A DNA stretch of 64,000 bases from GCA-002793235 sp965267355 (GCA_965267355.1 OZ253956.1:496001-560000); one strand, 5' to 3'; positions 42,739 through 51,175 are shown, counted from the stretch's first letter. Notes: generated by a model from the sequence alone, not told the origin. Numbers and translations: made by a program.

Positions 42739-44852
42739 TAAGCTAATTCCAATTCTATTTTTTTACCTTTTTCTATTTTCTCCCCAGGAGTTAAGGATTG
42801 CTTCTTTACCACTCCACTACCTTTAAAAGCAACACGCAAACCTTGATTTTCTAAAATGTAAATAGCATCCTTAATACTCATACCTGTTACATCTGGAACA
42901 TAAATAGGTGCTATCTTTTTGTTATAGATTTTTACAGACTTATCACCCGTACTAACTTTAGCCCATTTTGGATTTTCAGATTCTAACTCGGTCTTAATAT
43001 TTAAGGTTGAATAGATTTCATGATGGTCAGCGTAGTATCCATCCTTTGCATAAGGAATCCTTGATACTGCTAAATGATTCTTTTTATTAATCTCTTCATG
43101 TATTTGAATACTGTTGGCGTAAACCTTATCAGCGACCTCTTTAAATATTGGACCCGCAACTAAGTTTCCGTAATACACATTTTGAGATGGTGCATTAACC
43201 ACCACAATACAAGAATATTTAGGATTATCAGCAGGAAAATACCCTACAAAAGAAGCCTGATGACTTACTTTTGATTCGTATTTGTAACCATATTTTGCAT
43301 TGGCAATTTGGGCAGTACCAGTTTTACCAGCTATTTTATAAACAGAATTACTAAGGTTTTTAGCAGTTCCTTGCTCAACAACTCCTTCCAACATTTCCTT
43401 AGCCATTTTAATGGTCTTTTTTGAACAGATAGAACTATTTATTACTTCTGTTTCAACCTCTTTAACCAGCTTTCCTCTTTTTCTAACCTCCTTTACAAAC
43501 TTTGGTTTCACCATTTTTCCATCGTTTGCCACAGCATTGTAAAAAGTTAATATTTGCAGGGGAGTCATCTGCACTTCATAACCGATAGACATCCAAGGCA
43601 TGGTAATTCCTGACCATGTTTCATCATCAGTGCTTTTAATTAATGGAGAACCTTCTCCTGCTATTTCAACACCTATTTTTTTGTTTAAGCTCATTTTGTA
43701 AAGTCTATCCACAAAACTTTGAGGTTTTTCTGCATACACCCTGTTTATTTCTTTTGAAATGGCAACATTAGATGACTTAATAAATGATTCTTTAATGGAA
43801 ATCACACCATAACCACCTTTATGAGAATCACGCATAGTTGCATCATAAAATTTAGTTGTACCATCTTCGGTATCTACCATATCATCTAAATCCAGATAAC
43901 CATCTTCAAAAGCAGCCAGTAAAGAAGCTAGCTTAAACACAGATCCAGGCTCAGTACTCTCTCCAACAGCATAATTGTAACTCTCATAATACTTTCCATC
44001 TTTACCTCTTTGTAGGTTAGCAATCGCTTTTACCTCTCCTGTAGAAACTTCCATCAATACCACACAACCATGATCAGCCTGGTGTGTTTCCAACTGGTTT
44101 TCTAGCGCACTTTCAGCAACATCCTGAATATTAACATCAATCGTAGTGTAAACATCACTACCATCTTCTGGTTCTTTACCATCTTCCTCTTCTATAGGCA
44201 TCCAAACTCCTCCCGCAATTTTTTGCATCAACATAGAACCTTTAATACCACTCAATTCTTTACTGTAAGCTCCCTCTAATCCAACAGGCTTAATTCCTTC
44301 ACGCTCATAACCAATAGTTCTGGCAGCAAGCATTTTAAAAGGTCTTTCTCTCTTATTTTTTTGCACTGTAATCAACCCACCTTTGTATTGACCTTTATTA
44401 AAAATTGGAAATTCTTTTAACTTTTTTAAATCAGTAAACTTTACATTATGTTTTATCAAATGATACCTTGCGCCTTTTTTGCGAGCAGCCTTTAACTCTG
44501 ATAAATATTGTTGCTGAGTTTTATCTTTAAATAGCTCTGAAAGATGATAGGCTAATGAATCTATATTTTCATTAAAAAAATCATCAGTAATGGCTTCTGC
44601 ATTTGGATCAAATCTTACCTCATATTTTGGAATTGATGTTGCCAACAAACTACCATCAGCAGCATAAATATTACCTCTTACTGCATCAATCTCTCTAGAT
44701 TTTCTAGTAAGTTGATCTTGCTTAGCAACCCATTCCTTTCCTTCAATAAAAATGATATTAACGGTTTGACCAATAATGATTAAAGCAAACAAAGTCATCA
44801 TCCCGTAAATGAGATAAACCCTAGAGAATATGGTATTTTTATTTCCTTTCAT
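42738..44852 (-). CDS. ftsI: Septal penicillin-binding protein FtsI (PBP3) with PASTA domain
   Basis: FtsI is the transpeptidase that cross-links septal peptidoglycan with FtsW. A transmembrane helix (about 12-35) is followed by the pedestal domain (REIDAVRGNIYAADGSLLAT) and a transpeptidase domain with active-site motifs SVFK (in STEPGSVFKLASLL), SSN (in FIKSSNVAIS) and KTGTAQ. The last 65 residues form one PASTA domain (YVPDVTGMSIKDAIYILENQ). PASTA on FtsI is usual in Bacteroidota. At 704 residues it is a class B enzyme of normal length. It overlaps ftsL and murE by one base each. Confidence 0.95.
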   Translation of the reverse strand: MKGNKNTIFSRVYLIYGMMTLFALIIIGQTVNIIFIEGKEWVAKQDQLTRKSREIDAVRGNIYAADGSLLATSIPKYEVRFDPNAEAITDDFFNENIDSLAYHLSELFKDKTQQQYLSELKAARKKGARYHLIKHNVKFTDLKKLKEFPIFNKGQYKGGLITVQKNKRERPFKMLAARTIGYEREGIKPVGLEGAYSKELSGIKGSMLMQKIAGGVWMPIEEEDGKEPEDGSDVYTTIDVNIQDVAESALENQLETHQADHGCVVLMEVSTGEVKAIANLQRGKDGKYYESYNYAVGESTEPGSVFKLASLLAAFEDGYLDLDDMVDTEDGTTKFYDATMRDSHKGGYGVISIKESFIKSSNVAISKEINRVYAEKPQSFVDRLYKMSLNKKIGVEIAGEGSPLIKSTDDETWSGITMPWMSIGYEVQMTPLQILTFYNAVANDGKMVKPKFVKEVRKRGKLVKEVETEVINSSICSKKTIKMAKEMLEGVVEQGTAKNLSNSVYKIAGKTGTAQIANAKYGYKYESKVSHQASFVGYFPADNPKYSCIVVVNAPSQNVYYGNLVAGPIFKEVADKVYANSIQIHEEINKKNHLAVSRIPYAKDGYYADHHEIYSTLNIKTELESENPKWAKVSTGDKSVKIYNKKIAPIYVPDVTGMSIKDAIYILENQGLRVAFKGSGVVKKQSLTPGEKIEKGKKIELELA

Positions 44853-45247
44853 TATTCTACTACTGCTAACTTTTTCATATCATTCTCATCTACAATAATT
44901 TTTGTAGGAGGAATTGTAGATTCTTTTATTCCGTAAGGTTCAGTTGCTTGTGCCACTTGAGATTGCTTACTGTTGTAGTTTAAATCGGACTTAATGGTAA
45001 TGTACTCTGAACGAAGTGCTTTAAGCTCATTACCTACTTTTTGTAATTCACGAACGGTACGCTGAGCATAATACCCGTTAGCGATATACATTATTCCGAG
45101 AAAGGTTAAGAAAAATATGAAGGGTAGTTGTCTGACTACATTGTCGCTTGACAAGAAGTTACCGGAAAATACGGAGGCTAAAGATTTGGAAACCTTACCT
45201 GGTTCCTTTTTTTCTTTTGCCTTTTTTTCTTCTTTTAATGTATTCAC
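44852..45247 (-). CDS. ftsL: FtsL-like division protein
   Basis: This 131-residue protein has a basic lysine-rich N-terminal 25 residues, one transmembrane helix (LPFIFFLTFLGIMYIANGYYA, about 52-72) and then a coiled-coil-like stretch (QRTVRELQKVGNELKALRSEYITIKSDLNYNSKQSQV). This is the bitopic FtsL layout, and it occupies the FtsL position between rsmH and ftsI. FtsL partners FtsB and FtsQ to activate FtsWI. Sequence is poorly conserved, so the assignment rests on topology and position. Confidence 0.85.
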   Translation of the reverse strand: MNTLKEEKKAKEKKEPGKVSKSLASVFSGNFLSSDNVVRQLPFIFFLTFLGIMYIANGYYAQRTVRELQKVGNELKALRSEYITIKSDLNYNSKQSQVAQATEPYGIKESTIPPTKIIVDENDMKKLAVVE

Positions 45248-45255
45248 TTACACCA

Positions 45256-46167
45256 TCATAATTTTTCGGCAATCCGAAGTTTTGCACTTCTGGCCCTGTT
45301 GTTATTTTTAATTTCTTCCGCTGTTGGAAGAATTGGTTTTCTATTTATTGCTTTGAACTTCAATTGTGGATTCCCAAAAAAATCCTTCTCCAACTCCCCT
45401 TCAAACTTTCCTTTCTTTATGAAATTCTTTACCAATCTATCTTCAAGTGAGTGATAAGTAATGACTGATAATCTTCCACCTGGCTTTAACACCTCATAAC
45501 ACTGCCCCAACATCTCCTTTAAAGCATTCATCTCATCATTTACTTCTATCCTTAATGCTTGAAACACTTGAGCCAAGTATTTGTTCTTTACTCTTTCTGG
45601 CACACAAGCTTCAATTACTTCAATCAGTTCTTGCGTAGTTGAAATTCTTCCCGATTCTCTTCTTCCAACAATTTCAAACACCAGCTTTGCAGCATTTCTT
45701 ATCTCACCATACTCCTTGAAAATTCTAATTAAGTCTTCCTGCTCATATTCATTTACCACCTTTTCGGCAGTTAAATCAGCTGATTGATTCATTCGCATGT
45801 CCAACGGACCTTCAAAGCGAATAGAGAAACCTCTTTCTCCTTCATCAAACTGATGAGAAGAAACTCCCAAATCAGCCAGAACACCATCCACAGGAATAAC
45901 CTTGTAGAACTTCAAGTAATTTTTCAAATAACGAAAGTTCTGTTGCACCAACTGAAAGCGGTTATCATCAGGAACATTAGCTTCAGCGTCCTTATCCTGA
46001 TCAAAGCCAAACAACTTTCCACTTTCATTCAATCTTTTCAAAATCTCTTTTGAATGACCACCGCCACCAAAAGTTAAATCCACACAAACCTCTTCTCCAC
46101 TTATATTTAATCCGTCAACAGACTCTTTTAACAAAACCGGATTATGATACATCTCCATCGTCATCAT
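45256..46167 (-). CDS. rsmH: 16S rRNA m4C1402 methyltransferase RsmH (MraW)
   Basis: RsmH methylates N4 of C1402 in 16S rRNA using S-adenosylmethionine. Motifs are MYHNPVLLKESVDGLNI, VDLTFGGGGHSKEIL (SAM-binding), GVLADLGVSSHQFDEGERGFS, PLDMRMNQS, FQALRIEVNDEM and SVITYHSLEDRLVKNF. The N terminus could start at any of three close ATGs (46167, 46158, 46152). The last leaves MYHNPVLL, the family's usual start, and all overlap the mraZ stop. At about 300 residues it is full length. Confidence 0.95.
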   Translation of the reverse strand: MMTMEMYHNPVLLKESVDGLNISGEEVCVDLTFGGGGHSKEILKRLNESGKLFGFDQDKDAEANVPDDNRFQLVQQNFRYLKNYLKFYKVIPVDGVLADLGVSSHQFDEGERGFSIRFEGPLDMRMNQSADLTAEKVVNEYEQEDLIRIFKEYGEIRNAAKLVFEIVGRRESGRISTTQELIEVIEACVPERVKNKYLAQVFQALRIEVNDEMNALKEMLGQCYEVLKPGGRLSVITYHSLEDRLVKNFIKKGKFEGELEKDFFGNPQLKFKAINRKPILPTAEEIKNNNRARSAKLRIAEKL

Positions 46168-46615
46168 TTGATGAACCTCCCATCACTTCTTCAGCCAAGT
46201 TTGCAAACTCATCTGGCTCATCAGTCAATAATCCATTGTATGCTTCTTTATCCCAAACTTCAATTCTATTACCGTGTGCAAACAGTATTACCTCTTTGGA
46301 AATTCCAGCGTAATCCAACAATCTTTTCGGCAATAACATTCTACCAGTCGCATCCAACCCCAGCTCAGAAGCACCTCTGTAGAAATAGCGAATAAACTCT
46401 CTATTCTTCTTCACGTACTGATTCAGTTTATTCACTTCCTCACTGATGTACTTCCAATCGTTCTTTGGATAAAGCACCAGACACTTTTCAAAACCACGGT
46501 TCATTACAAACTTCTCCTCAGAAGCAGCATCTAACTGCTTACGAAGACCCGAAGGAAGCATCATTCTCCCTTTGGCATCAAGTTTACATTCGTATTCTCC
46601 AATAAAGTTTGTCAC
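46142..46615 (-). CDS. mraZ: Transcriptional regulator MraZ
   Basis: MraZ is the DNA-binding regulator at the head of the dcw cluster. Two SpoVT/AbrB-like domains are visible: GEYECKLDAKGRMMLPSGLRKQLD (first) and GLDATGRMLLPKRLLDYAGI (second), with the family's GRMLLP and ELG signatures. MraZ forms a ring-shaped oligomer that binds repeated TGGGN-type boxes upstream of its own gene and usually represses the cluster. Such repeats are present at 46671-46703. The 157 residues include a short acidic tail (GGSSNDDDGDVS). Its end overlaps the rsmH start. Confidence 0.95.
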   Translation of the reverse strand: MTNFIGEYECKLDAKGRMMLPSGLRKQLDAASEEKFVMNRGFEKCLVLYPKNDWKYISEEVNKLNQYVKKNREFIRYFYRGASELGLDATGRMLLPKRLLDYAGISKEVILFAHGNRIEVWDKEAYNGLLTDEPDEFANLAEEVMGGSSNDDDGDVS

Positions 46616-46670
46616 CTCAAACTGCTTATTATCAAGTGCTTATTTTTTCAAATGGTAAATATAGCTCAAT

Positions 46671-46703
46671 TTTCCCCACTTTTTACCACTTTCTACCACT
46701 TTG
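46671..46703 (-). promoter_or_regulatory. MraZ operator: three direct repeats in 10-bp phase
   Basis: Read on the minus strand, AAAGTGGTA, AAAGTGGTA and AAAGTGGGG repeat every ten bases. The CCACT cores fall at 46676-46680, 46686-46690 and 46696-46700 on the plus strand. The period and the GTGG core match the known MraZ binding sites (TGGGN boxes separated by five bases), and they lie 55-90 bases before the mraZ start. Autoregulation of the dcw operon is therefore likely. Confidence 0.75.
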
Positions 46704-46845
46704 TTGATAACTTTTAACGTAAGGAGCTTAAAAATGTTGCAAATAGCCTGTAAATAATATGATTTGAGAAGTGGTAGAATTGCTCCATTAAGAGCAAAAT
46801 TTGAATAAATTTTAATGCTTAGTTTTGAGTTTTTGAGGAAAGAAA

Positions 46846-47451
46846 ATGATAGTAAAAACTGCCGAATTTGTAATTAGTAATACCAAGCTGGAATTGTGTC
46901 CTGAGCCCAATAAACCAGAGTATGCTTTTATTGGTAGATCTAACGTAGGTAAGTCATCGCTAATCAATTACTTGACAGGCAATAAAAAGTTAGCCAAAAC
47001 CTCAGGAAAACCAGGGAAAACACAACTAATTAACCATTTTGTGATTAACGATGAATGGTACTTGGTTGACTTACCTGGATATGGTTATGCTCAGACCTCC
47101 AAAACCAACCGAAAAAAATGGGAAGCTTTTATTGCGGATTATATTTTACACCGCAAAAATTTGATGAATTTATTTGTGCTGATTGATAGCCGATTACCCG
47201 CTCAAAAGATAGATTTAGATTTTATGGAATGGCTGGGTGAGAAAGGAGTACCATTTTCTATGGTGTTTACTAAAACGGACAAATTGAGCAGCTCAGCCCT
47301 AAATAAAAATCTATTGGCTTACAAAAAAGAAATGCTAAAAGCTTGGGAAGAAATGCCTATTAATTTTGCAACTTCTGCAGCAGGTAAAGTAGGTAAAGAA
47401 CCTATTTTGAATTACATTGAACAGATTAATGGAGTTTATGGAAAACTTTAA
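46846..47451 (+). CDS. engB: Ribosome biogenesis GTPase EngB (YsxC/YihA)
   Basis: EngB is an essential GTPase needed for assembly of the large ribosomal subunit. Motifs are G1 GRSNVGKSSLINYL (P loop), G2/G3 KTQLINHFVINDEWYLVDLPGYG (DxxG) and G4 FTKTDKLS, followed by TSAAGKVGKEPIL (G5). It has 201 residues, the size of the family. It is divergent from mraZ, sharing the 230-base regulatory region. The unknown gene downstream overlaps it by up to 23 bases. Confidence 0.95.
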   Translation: MIVKTAEFVISNTKLELCPEPNKPEYAFIGRSNVGKSSLINYLTGNKKLAKTSGKPGKTQLINHFVINDEWYLVDLPGYGYAQTSKTNRKKWEAFIADYILHRKNLMNLFVLIDSRLPAQKIDLDFMEWLGEKGVPFSMVFTKTDKLSSSALNKNLLAYKKEMLKAWEEMPINFATSAAGKVGKEPILNYIEQINGVYGKL

Positions 47452-47980
47452 ACCCAAATTTAATTATGAACGATATGAAAAATGGGTCAAATGCTCTATT
47501 GGGTGGTTAAGTATTGAACCTGATGGTATTTTAACAACTAGATTACAAGGACTCGGAATTATTGATGCAGAATTATATGATGTAAATAAATTTGATATCG
47601 AAAAGCCTTTAGATAACGATTTATTAGCATTTGACCATATAAATATCAAATCCTATTTATGGGTTTTAGGTGTTTATGAATTTTTCAGGACGGTTCACCA
47701 AAGGTTTCGTGAAAATCCAGAATTAAGTAATGAAAAAACAATAGAAATTATAACAACCACTAAAAGAGAGTTAGCTAGAATAAGAGTACCCCTAGCTAAA
47801 TTAGAACCATCAAATAAATATAAAAAAATTGATTACGCTGTTCCAAAACTAGGTGCTAGTGACACCCAGATTGGGTGGGAAATCAATCCAACTGAAATAG
47901 TTTGGTATAGAGATTTATCAGACCTTGCTATATCTACCTTAAACAAAATACGATCAGATAAAATAAATAGAGATTTTTAA
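47429..47980 (+). CDS. Hypothetical protein overlapping engB
   Basis: This soluble protein of about 183 residues has ATG starts at 47429 and 47438. An upstream TTG at 47417 is less likely. It overlaps the engB end by about 20 bases in another frame, so the two are likely co-transcribed. The sequence is rich in aromatic and charged residues (KWVKCSIGWLSIEPDGI, INIKSYLWVLGVYEFFRTVHQRF, IGWEINPTEIVWYRDLSD) and lacks a signal peptide, membrane segment or known motif. It converges with clpX with four bases between stops. No family recognised. Confidence 0.7.
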   Translation: MEFMENFKPKFNYERYEKWVKCSIGWLSIEPDGILTTRLQGLGIIDAELYDVNKFDIEKPLDNDLLAFDHINIKSYLWVLGVYEFFRTVHQRFRENPELSNEKTIEIITTTKRELARIRVPLAKLEPSNKYKKIDYAVPKLGASDTQIGWEINPTEIVWYRDLSDLAISTLNKIRSDKINRDF

Positions 47981-47984
47981 GCTT

Positions 47985-49217
47985 TTAAGCCACCTTCAAG
48001 CTACTAATCTTAGATTTTTTAAACTTATCTTTAGCGTAACGCAAGGTAATTTTATGTTCCTTTTCTTTACCATCAGATGGTAAATCGTACATGGCATCTA
48101 ACATAATGGCTTCACAAATAGAACGTAAACCTCTAGCTCCTAGCTTGTATTCCACAGCCTTTTCTACAATAAAATCAAACACACTTTTATCAAAGCTTAG
48201 TTTAATATCATCCATCTCAAACAACTTAACATATTGCTTAATAATGGAGTTTTTAGGCTCAGTTAATATTCTTCTTAATGCTGTTGCATCTAGTGGATTT
48301 AGGTGAGATAATACAGGTAATCTACCAATCAATTCTGGTATTAAACCAAAGGCTTTTACATCTTGAGGTGAGATGTATTGCAACATATTATTTTCATCTA
48401 CTTCTTCTTTCTCAGAAGATTTATAACCTATTACTTGTGTTTGTAAACGGTTGGCTATTTTTCGTTGTATACCATCAAAAGCTCCACCACAAACAAACAA
48501 TATGTTTTTTGTCTCTATAGCTATTAATTTCTGTTCTGGGTGCTTTCTTCCACCTTGTGGTGGAACATTAACCGTAGAACCTTCTAACAGCTTCAGTAAA
48601 GCTTGCTGTACTCCTTCTCCACTTACATCTCTGGTAATAGATGCATTATCACTTTTACGAGCAATCTTATCAATCTCATCAATAAAAACAATTCCTCTCT
48701 GTGCGGCCTCCACATTATAATCCGCAGCTTGTAATAAACGAGATAAAATGCTCTCTACATCTTCACCCACATAACCTGCTTCGGTTAATATGGTAGCATC
48801 CGCAATACAAAAAGGCACATGTAAAATTTTAGCAATGGTTTTTGCCAATAATGTTTTACCTGTTCCTGTTTCACCAACAAGTAAAATATTAGATTTTTCA
48901 ATCTCTACTTCTTTATCAGATTCAGCAACTTGCATTAATCTTTTGTAGTGATTATAAACCGCTACAGATAACACCTTCTTCGCTTCATCTTGTCCAATTA
49001 CGTATTCATCCAAATGAGTTTTAATCTCTTTTGGTTTTAGTAATTGTATTTGATCTGAAATGGCTTTGTTAGCCTTACCAGAAGTTTCTTCCTTTACAAT
49101 ATTTTGTGCTTGGGCAATACAATGATTACAGATGTGTCCGGTAACTCCGGCAATCATCACATCTACTTCATTTTTTGTTCGTCCGCAAAAGGAACATTTA
49201 ACTTGTTGGTTATCCAT
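47985..49217 (-). CDS. clpX: ATP-dependent protease ATP-binding subunit ClpX
   Basis: ClpX unfolds proteins and feeds them into ClpP. The N-terminal C4 zinc finger is CSFCGRTKNEVDVMIAG followed by ICNHC. The AAA+ module has Walker A LLVGETGTGKTLLAKTIA, Walker B IVFIDEIDKIARKS, a pore loop AGYVGEDVES and sensor motifs ELIGRLPVL and KLGARGLRSICEAIM. At 410 residues it is complete. clpP is not adjacent in this window. It is preceded closely by the carA terminator and a TAnnTTTG element. Confidence 0.96.
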   Translation of the reverse strand: MDNQQVKCSFCGRTKNEVDVMIAGVTGHICNHCIAQAQNIVKEETSGKANKAISDQIQLLKPKEIKTHLDEYVIGQDEAKKVLSVAVYNHYKRLMQVAESDKEVEIEKSNILLVGETGTGKTLLAKTIAKILHVPFCIADATILTEAGYVGEDVESILSRLLQAADYNVEAAQRGIVFIDEIDKIARKSDNASITRDVSGEGVQQALLKLLEGSTVNVPPQGGRKHPEQKLIAIETKNILFVCGGAFDGIQRKIANRLQTQVIGYKSSEKEEVDENNMLQYISPQDVKAFGLIPELIGRLPVLSHLNPLDATALRRILTEPKNSIIKQYVKLFEMDDIKLSFDKSVFDFIVEKAVEYKLGARGLRSICEAIMLDAMYDLPSDGKEKEHKITLRYAKDKFKKSKISSLKVA

Positions 49218-49221
49218 GTTG

Positions 49222-49229
49222 CAAAGGTA
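49222..49229 (-). promoter_or_regulatory. -7 promoter element for clpX, next to the start codon
   Basis: The minus strand reads TACCTTTG, a full TAnnTTTG match, with four bases between it and the ATG at 49217, so a message made from it would have little or no leader. It begins directly after the T tract of the carA terminator. Confidence 0.4.
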
Positions 49230-49231
49230 AT

Positions 49232-49262
49232 AAAAAAAGAAACCCGCAGTATTTGCGGGTTT
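49232..49262 (-). terminator. Terminator of carA
   Basis: A nine-base stem (AAACCCGCA at 49240-49248 with TGCGGGTTT at 49254-49262, loop of five) is followed on the minus strand by C and seven Ts. It lies five bases after the carA stop and just before clpX. Confidence 0.9.
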
Positions 49263-49266
49263 TTTA

Positions 49267-50385
49267 TTAAGCTGTAACTAGCTCTTTGTTTTTTACAATG
49301 TTCTCGATAAAATTATCGAACAAGTACCTCGAATCATGAGGCCCAGGTGAAGCCTCTGGATGATATTGAACAGAGAATATCGCTTTATCTTTAAAACGAA
49401 TTCCAGCTAACGTTCCATCATTCAAGTGCTTGTGTGTAACAATAATTTCATCATTACTTTCAGCTGACTCCATATCTACAACGAAACCATGGTTTTGAGA
49501 AGTAATTTCTCCTTTACCTGTTTCAAGGTTTAATATTGGGTGATTAATTCCTCTATGTCCGTTAAACATTTTAGAAGTTGTCAATCCTTGTGATAAACAT
49601 AAGATTTGATGACCTAAACAAATTCCGAAAACAGGTAAGCCTGCACTAGCAATTTGCTTAACCGTTTCAATTTGTCCTGGCATCACTGAAGGGTCTCCAG
49701 GACCATTAGATAACATAAAACCGTCAGGATTCCACTCCATCATTTCTTCTAAAGATGCATCCATAGGATATACTTTTAAGTAACAACCTCTTTCAGCCAA
49801 ACACCTTAAAATGTTTTTCTTCACCCCTAAGTCTAACACAGCTACTCTGTGTTCAGCGTTTTCATCACCAATAAAATATGGTTCTTTAGTACAAACTTTA
49901 GAAGAAAGCTCTAAACCAGCCATTGAAGGCACCTGAGCTAATTGGTTTTTCAAATCAGTTTCATCAAAATTCTCAGATGAAATAATGCAGTTCATTGCTC
50001 CCTTGTGACGGATATGACGAACTAACATTCGAGTATCAACATCTGATATCGCTACAATTTTGTGCTTTTCAAAATACTCTTGTAAAGAACCATCCGCAAA
50101 AGCTCTTGAGAACATATCAGAGAATTTCTTACAAACCAATCCAGAAATCTTAACTGTATCTGACTCTATCTCTTCATCAGAAACTCCATAATTACCAATA
50201 TGCGAGGCATTCATAGTAATCACCTGACCATAATAAGAAGGATCAGTGAAAATCTCTTGATACCCAGTCATACCAGTGTTAAAACAAATTTCTCCTGTTG
50301 TGGTACCAATAAGGCCTGCAGCCTTTCCATACATTACTGTACCGTCTTCTAAAATTAAAACCGCTTTGTTTTCTTCGTTAGCCAT
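49267..50385 (-). CDS. carA: Carbamoyl-phosphate synthase small subunit CarA
   Basis: CarA is the glutamine amidotransferase subunit that supplies ammonia to CarB for carbamoyl phosphate, a precursor of pyrimidines and arginine. The N-terminal domain starts AVLILEDGTVMYGKAAG and contains FNTGMTGYQEIFTDPSYYGQ. The C-terminal class I GATase domain has catalytic Cys in VFGICLGHQILCL and the histidine in VQYHPEASPGP with the following DSR. At 372 residues it is full length. carB is not in the window. It sits after the rplQ terminator, an arrangement I recall in flavobacteria. Confidence 0.95.
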   Translation of the reverse strand: MANEENKAVLILEDGTVMYGKAAGLIGTTTGEICFNTGMTGYQEIFTDPSYYGQVITMNASHIGNYGVSDEEIESDTVKISGLVCKKFSDMFSRAFADGSLQEYFEKHKIVAISDVDTRMLVRHIRHKGAMNCIISSENFDETDLKNQLAQVPSMAGLELSSKVCTKEPYFIGDENAEHRVAVLDLGVKKNILRCLAERGCYLKVYPMDASLEEMMEWNPDGFMLSNGPGDPSVMPGQIETVKQIASAGLPVFGICLGHQILCLSQGLTTSKMFNGHRGINHPILNLETGKGEITSQNHGFVVDMESAESNDEIIVTHKHLNDGTLAGIRFKDKAIFSVQYHPEASPGPHDSRYLFDNFIENIVKNKELVTA

Positions 50386-50399
50386 AATTTTTCATGTAT

Positions 50400-50432
50400 A
50401 AAAAAAGGATAAAGCAAAATTACTTTATCCTT
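50400..50432 (-). terminator. Terminator of the ribosomal protein operon after rplQ
   Basis: A ten-base AT-rich stem (AAGGATAAAG at 50405-50414 with CTTTATCCTT at 50423-50432, loop of eight) is followed on the minus strand by a run of Ts. It lies 29 bases after the rplQ stop and only 15 bases ahead of the carA start, so carA is reached either by readthrough or from a promoter buried here. Confidence 0.8.
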
Positions 50433-50461
50433 CTTTATTTTTTTATAAAAGTTTTCAAAGG

Positions 50462-51175
50462 TTATTCACTCTTTTTCTTCTCTTCTTTATCATCACCTTT
50501 GTCTTCTTCTTTCTTCTCGTCTTTAGCTTCAGGAGCTTCTTCAGTAGCCTCAGCTTTCACTTCTTCTTTCTTTTCTTCCGCAGCTGGCTCTTCAGTTTTT
50601 TCTTCTACTGGAGCTTCTTCTACAACTTCCTCTACCTTTGCTTCTGCAGTCTCTTCAGTAGCAGGTGCCTCTTCAACAACTTCTGCTTTAGTTTCAGCTT
50701 CTTTCACTTCAACTGCTTCCTCTACAGCAGCAGTTGTAGATGCAGCATCATCAGCTTTTTTAGCACCACCTCTTCTTCTTCTAGATTTTTTCTTCTTAGT
50801 TTCTTTCAACATGTTTTCGTTGTAATCAACTAACTCGATAAAACACATTTGTGCGTTATCACCTAATCTAAATCCAGTCTTCAAAATCCTAGTGTACCCA
50901 CCTGGTCTATCAGCTACCTTAGCAGAAACATCTCTGAACAATTCCGTTACTGCATGTTTATCTCTTAAATAACTAAATACAACTCTACGAGAATGTGTAG
51001 AGTCAGTTTTTGATTTAGTGATAATAGGCTCAATAAACTTTTGCAATGCTTTGGCTTTAGCTACAGTTGTATTGATTCTTTTATGCTCGATAAGAGAACA
51101 TGCCATATTTGCTAACATTGCTTTTCTGTGAGAAGCTTGTCTGCTTAAATGATTAAATTTCTTTCCGTGTCTCAT
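50462..51175 (-). CDS. rplQ: Ribosomal protein L17 with long acidic tail
   Basis: The first 120 residues are L17 (MRHGKKFNHLSRQASHRKAM, LIEHKRINTTVAKAKAL, TRILKTGFRLGDNAQMCFIEL), a protein at the tunnel exit region of the 50S subunit. Then comes a basic cluster KKKKSRRRRGGAKK and an approximately 95-residue tail of Glu, Ala, Lys and Val ending EEKKKSE. Bacterial L17 proteins are usually 115-130 residues, though Bacteroidota L17 is often extended. It is the last ribosomal gene of the operon. Confidence 0.95.
   Translation of the reverse strand: MRHGKKFNHLSRQASHRKAMLANMACSLIEHKRINTTVAKAKALQKFIEPIITKSKTDSTHSRRVVFSYLRDKHAVTELFRDVSAKVADRPGGYTRILKTGFRLGDNAQMCFIELVDYNENMLKETKKKKSRRRRGGAKKADDAASTTAAVEEAVEVKEAETKAEVVEEAPATEETAEAKVEEVVEEAPVEEKTEEPAAEEKKEEVKAEATEEAPEAKDEKKEEDKGDDKEEKKKSE

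Noticed and set aside
46616..46675. Candidate mraZ promoter element TATATTTA on the minus strand
   Set aside because: It lacks the final G of TAnnTTTG and has no TTG at the right distance, so I list only the MraZ repeats.
50394..50825. Serine/alanine-rich plus-strand reading frame of 143 codons
   Set aside because: It is the antisense shadow of the low-complexity L17 tail. Composition bias removes stop codons and no gene features appear.
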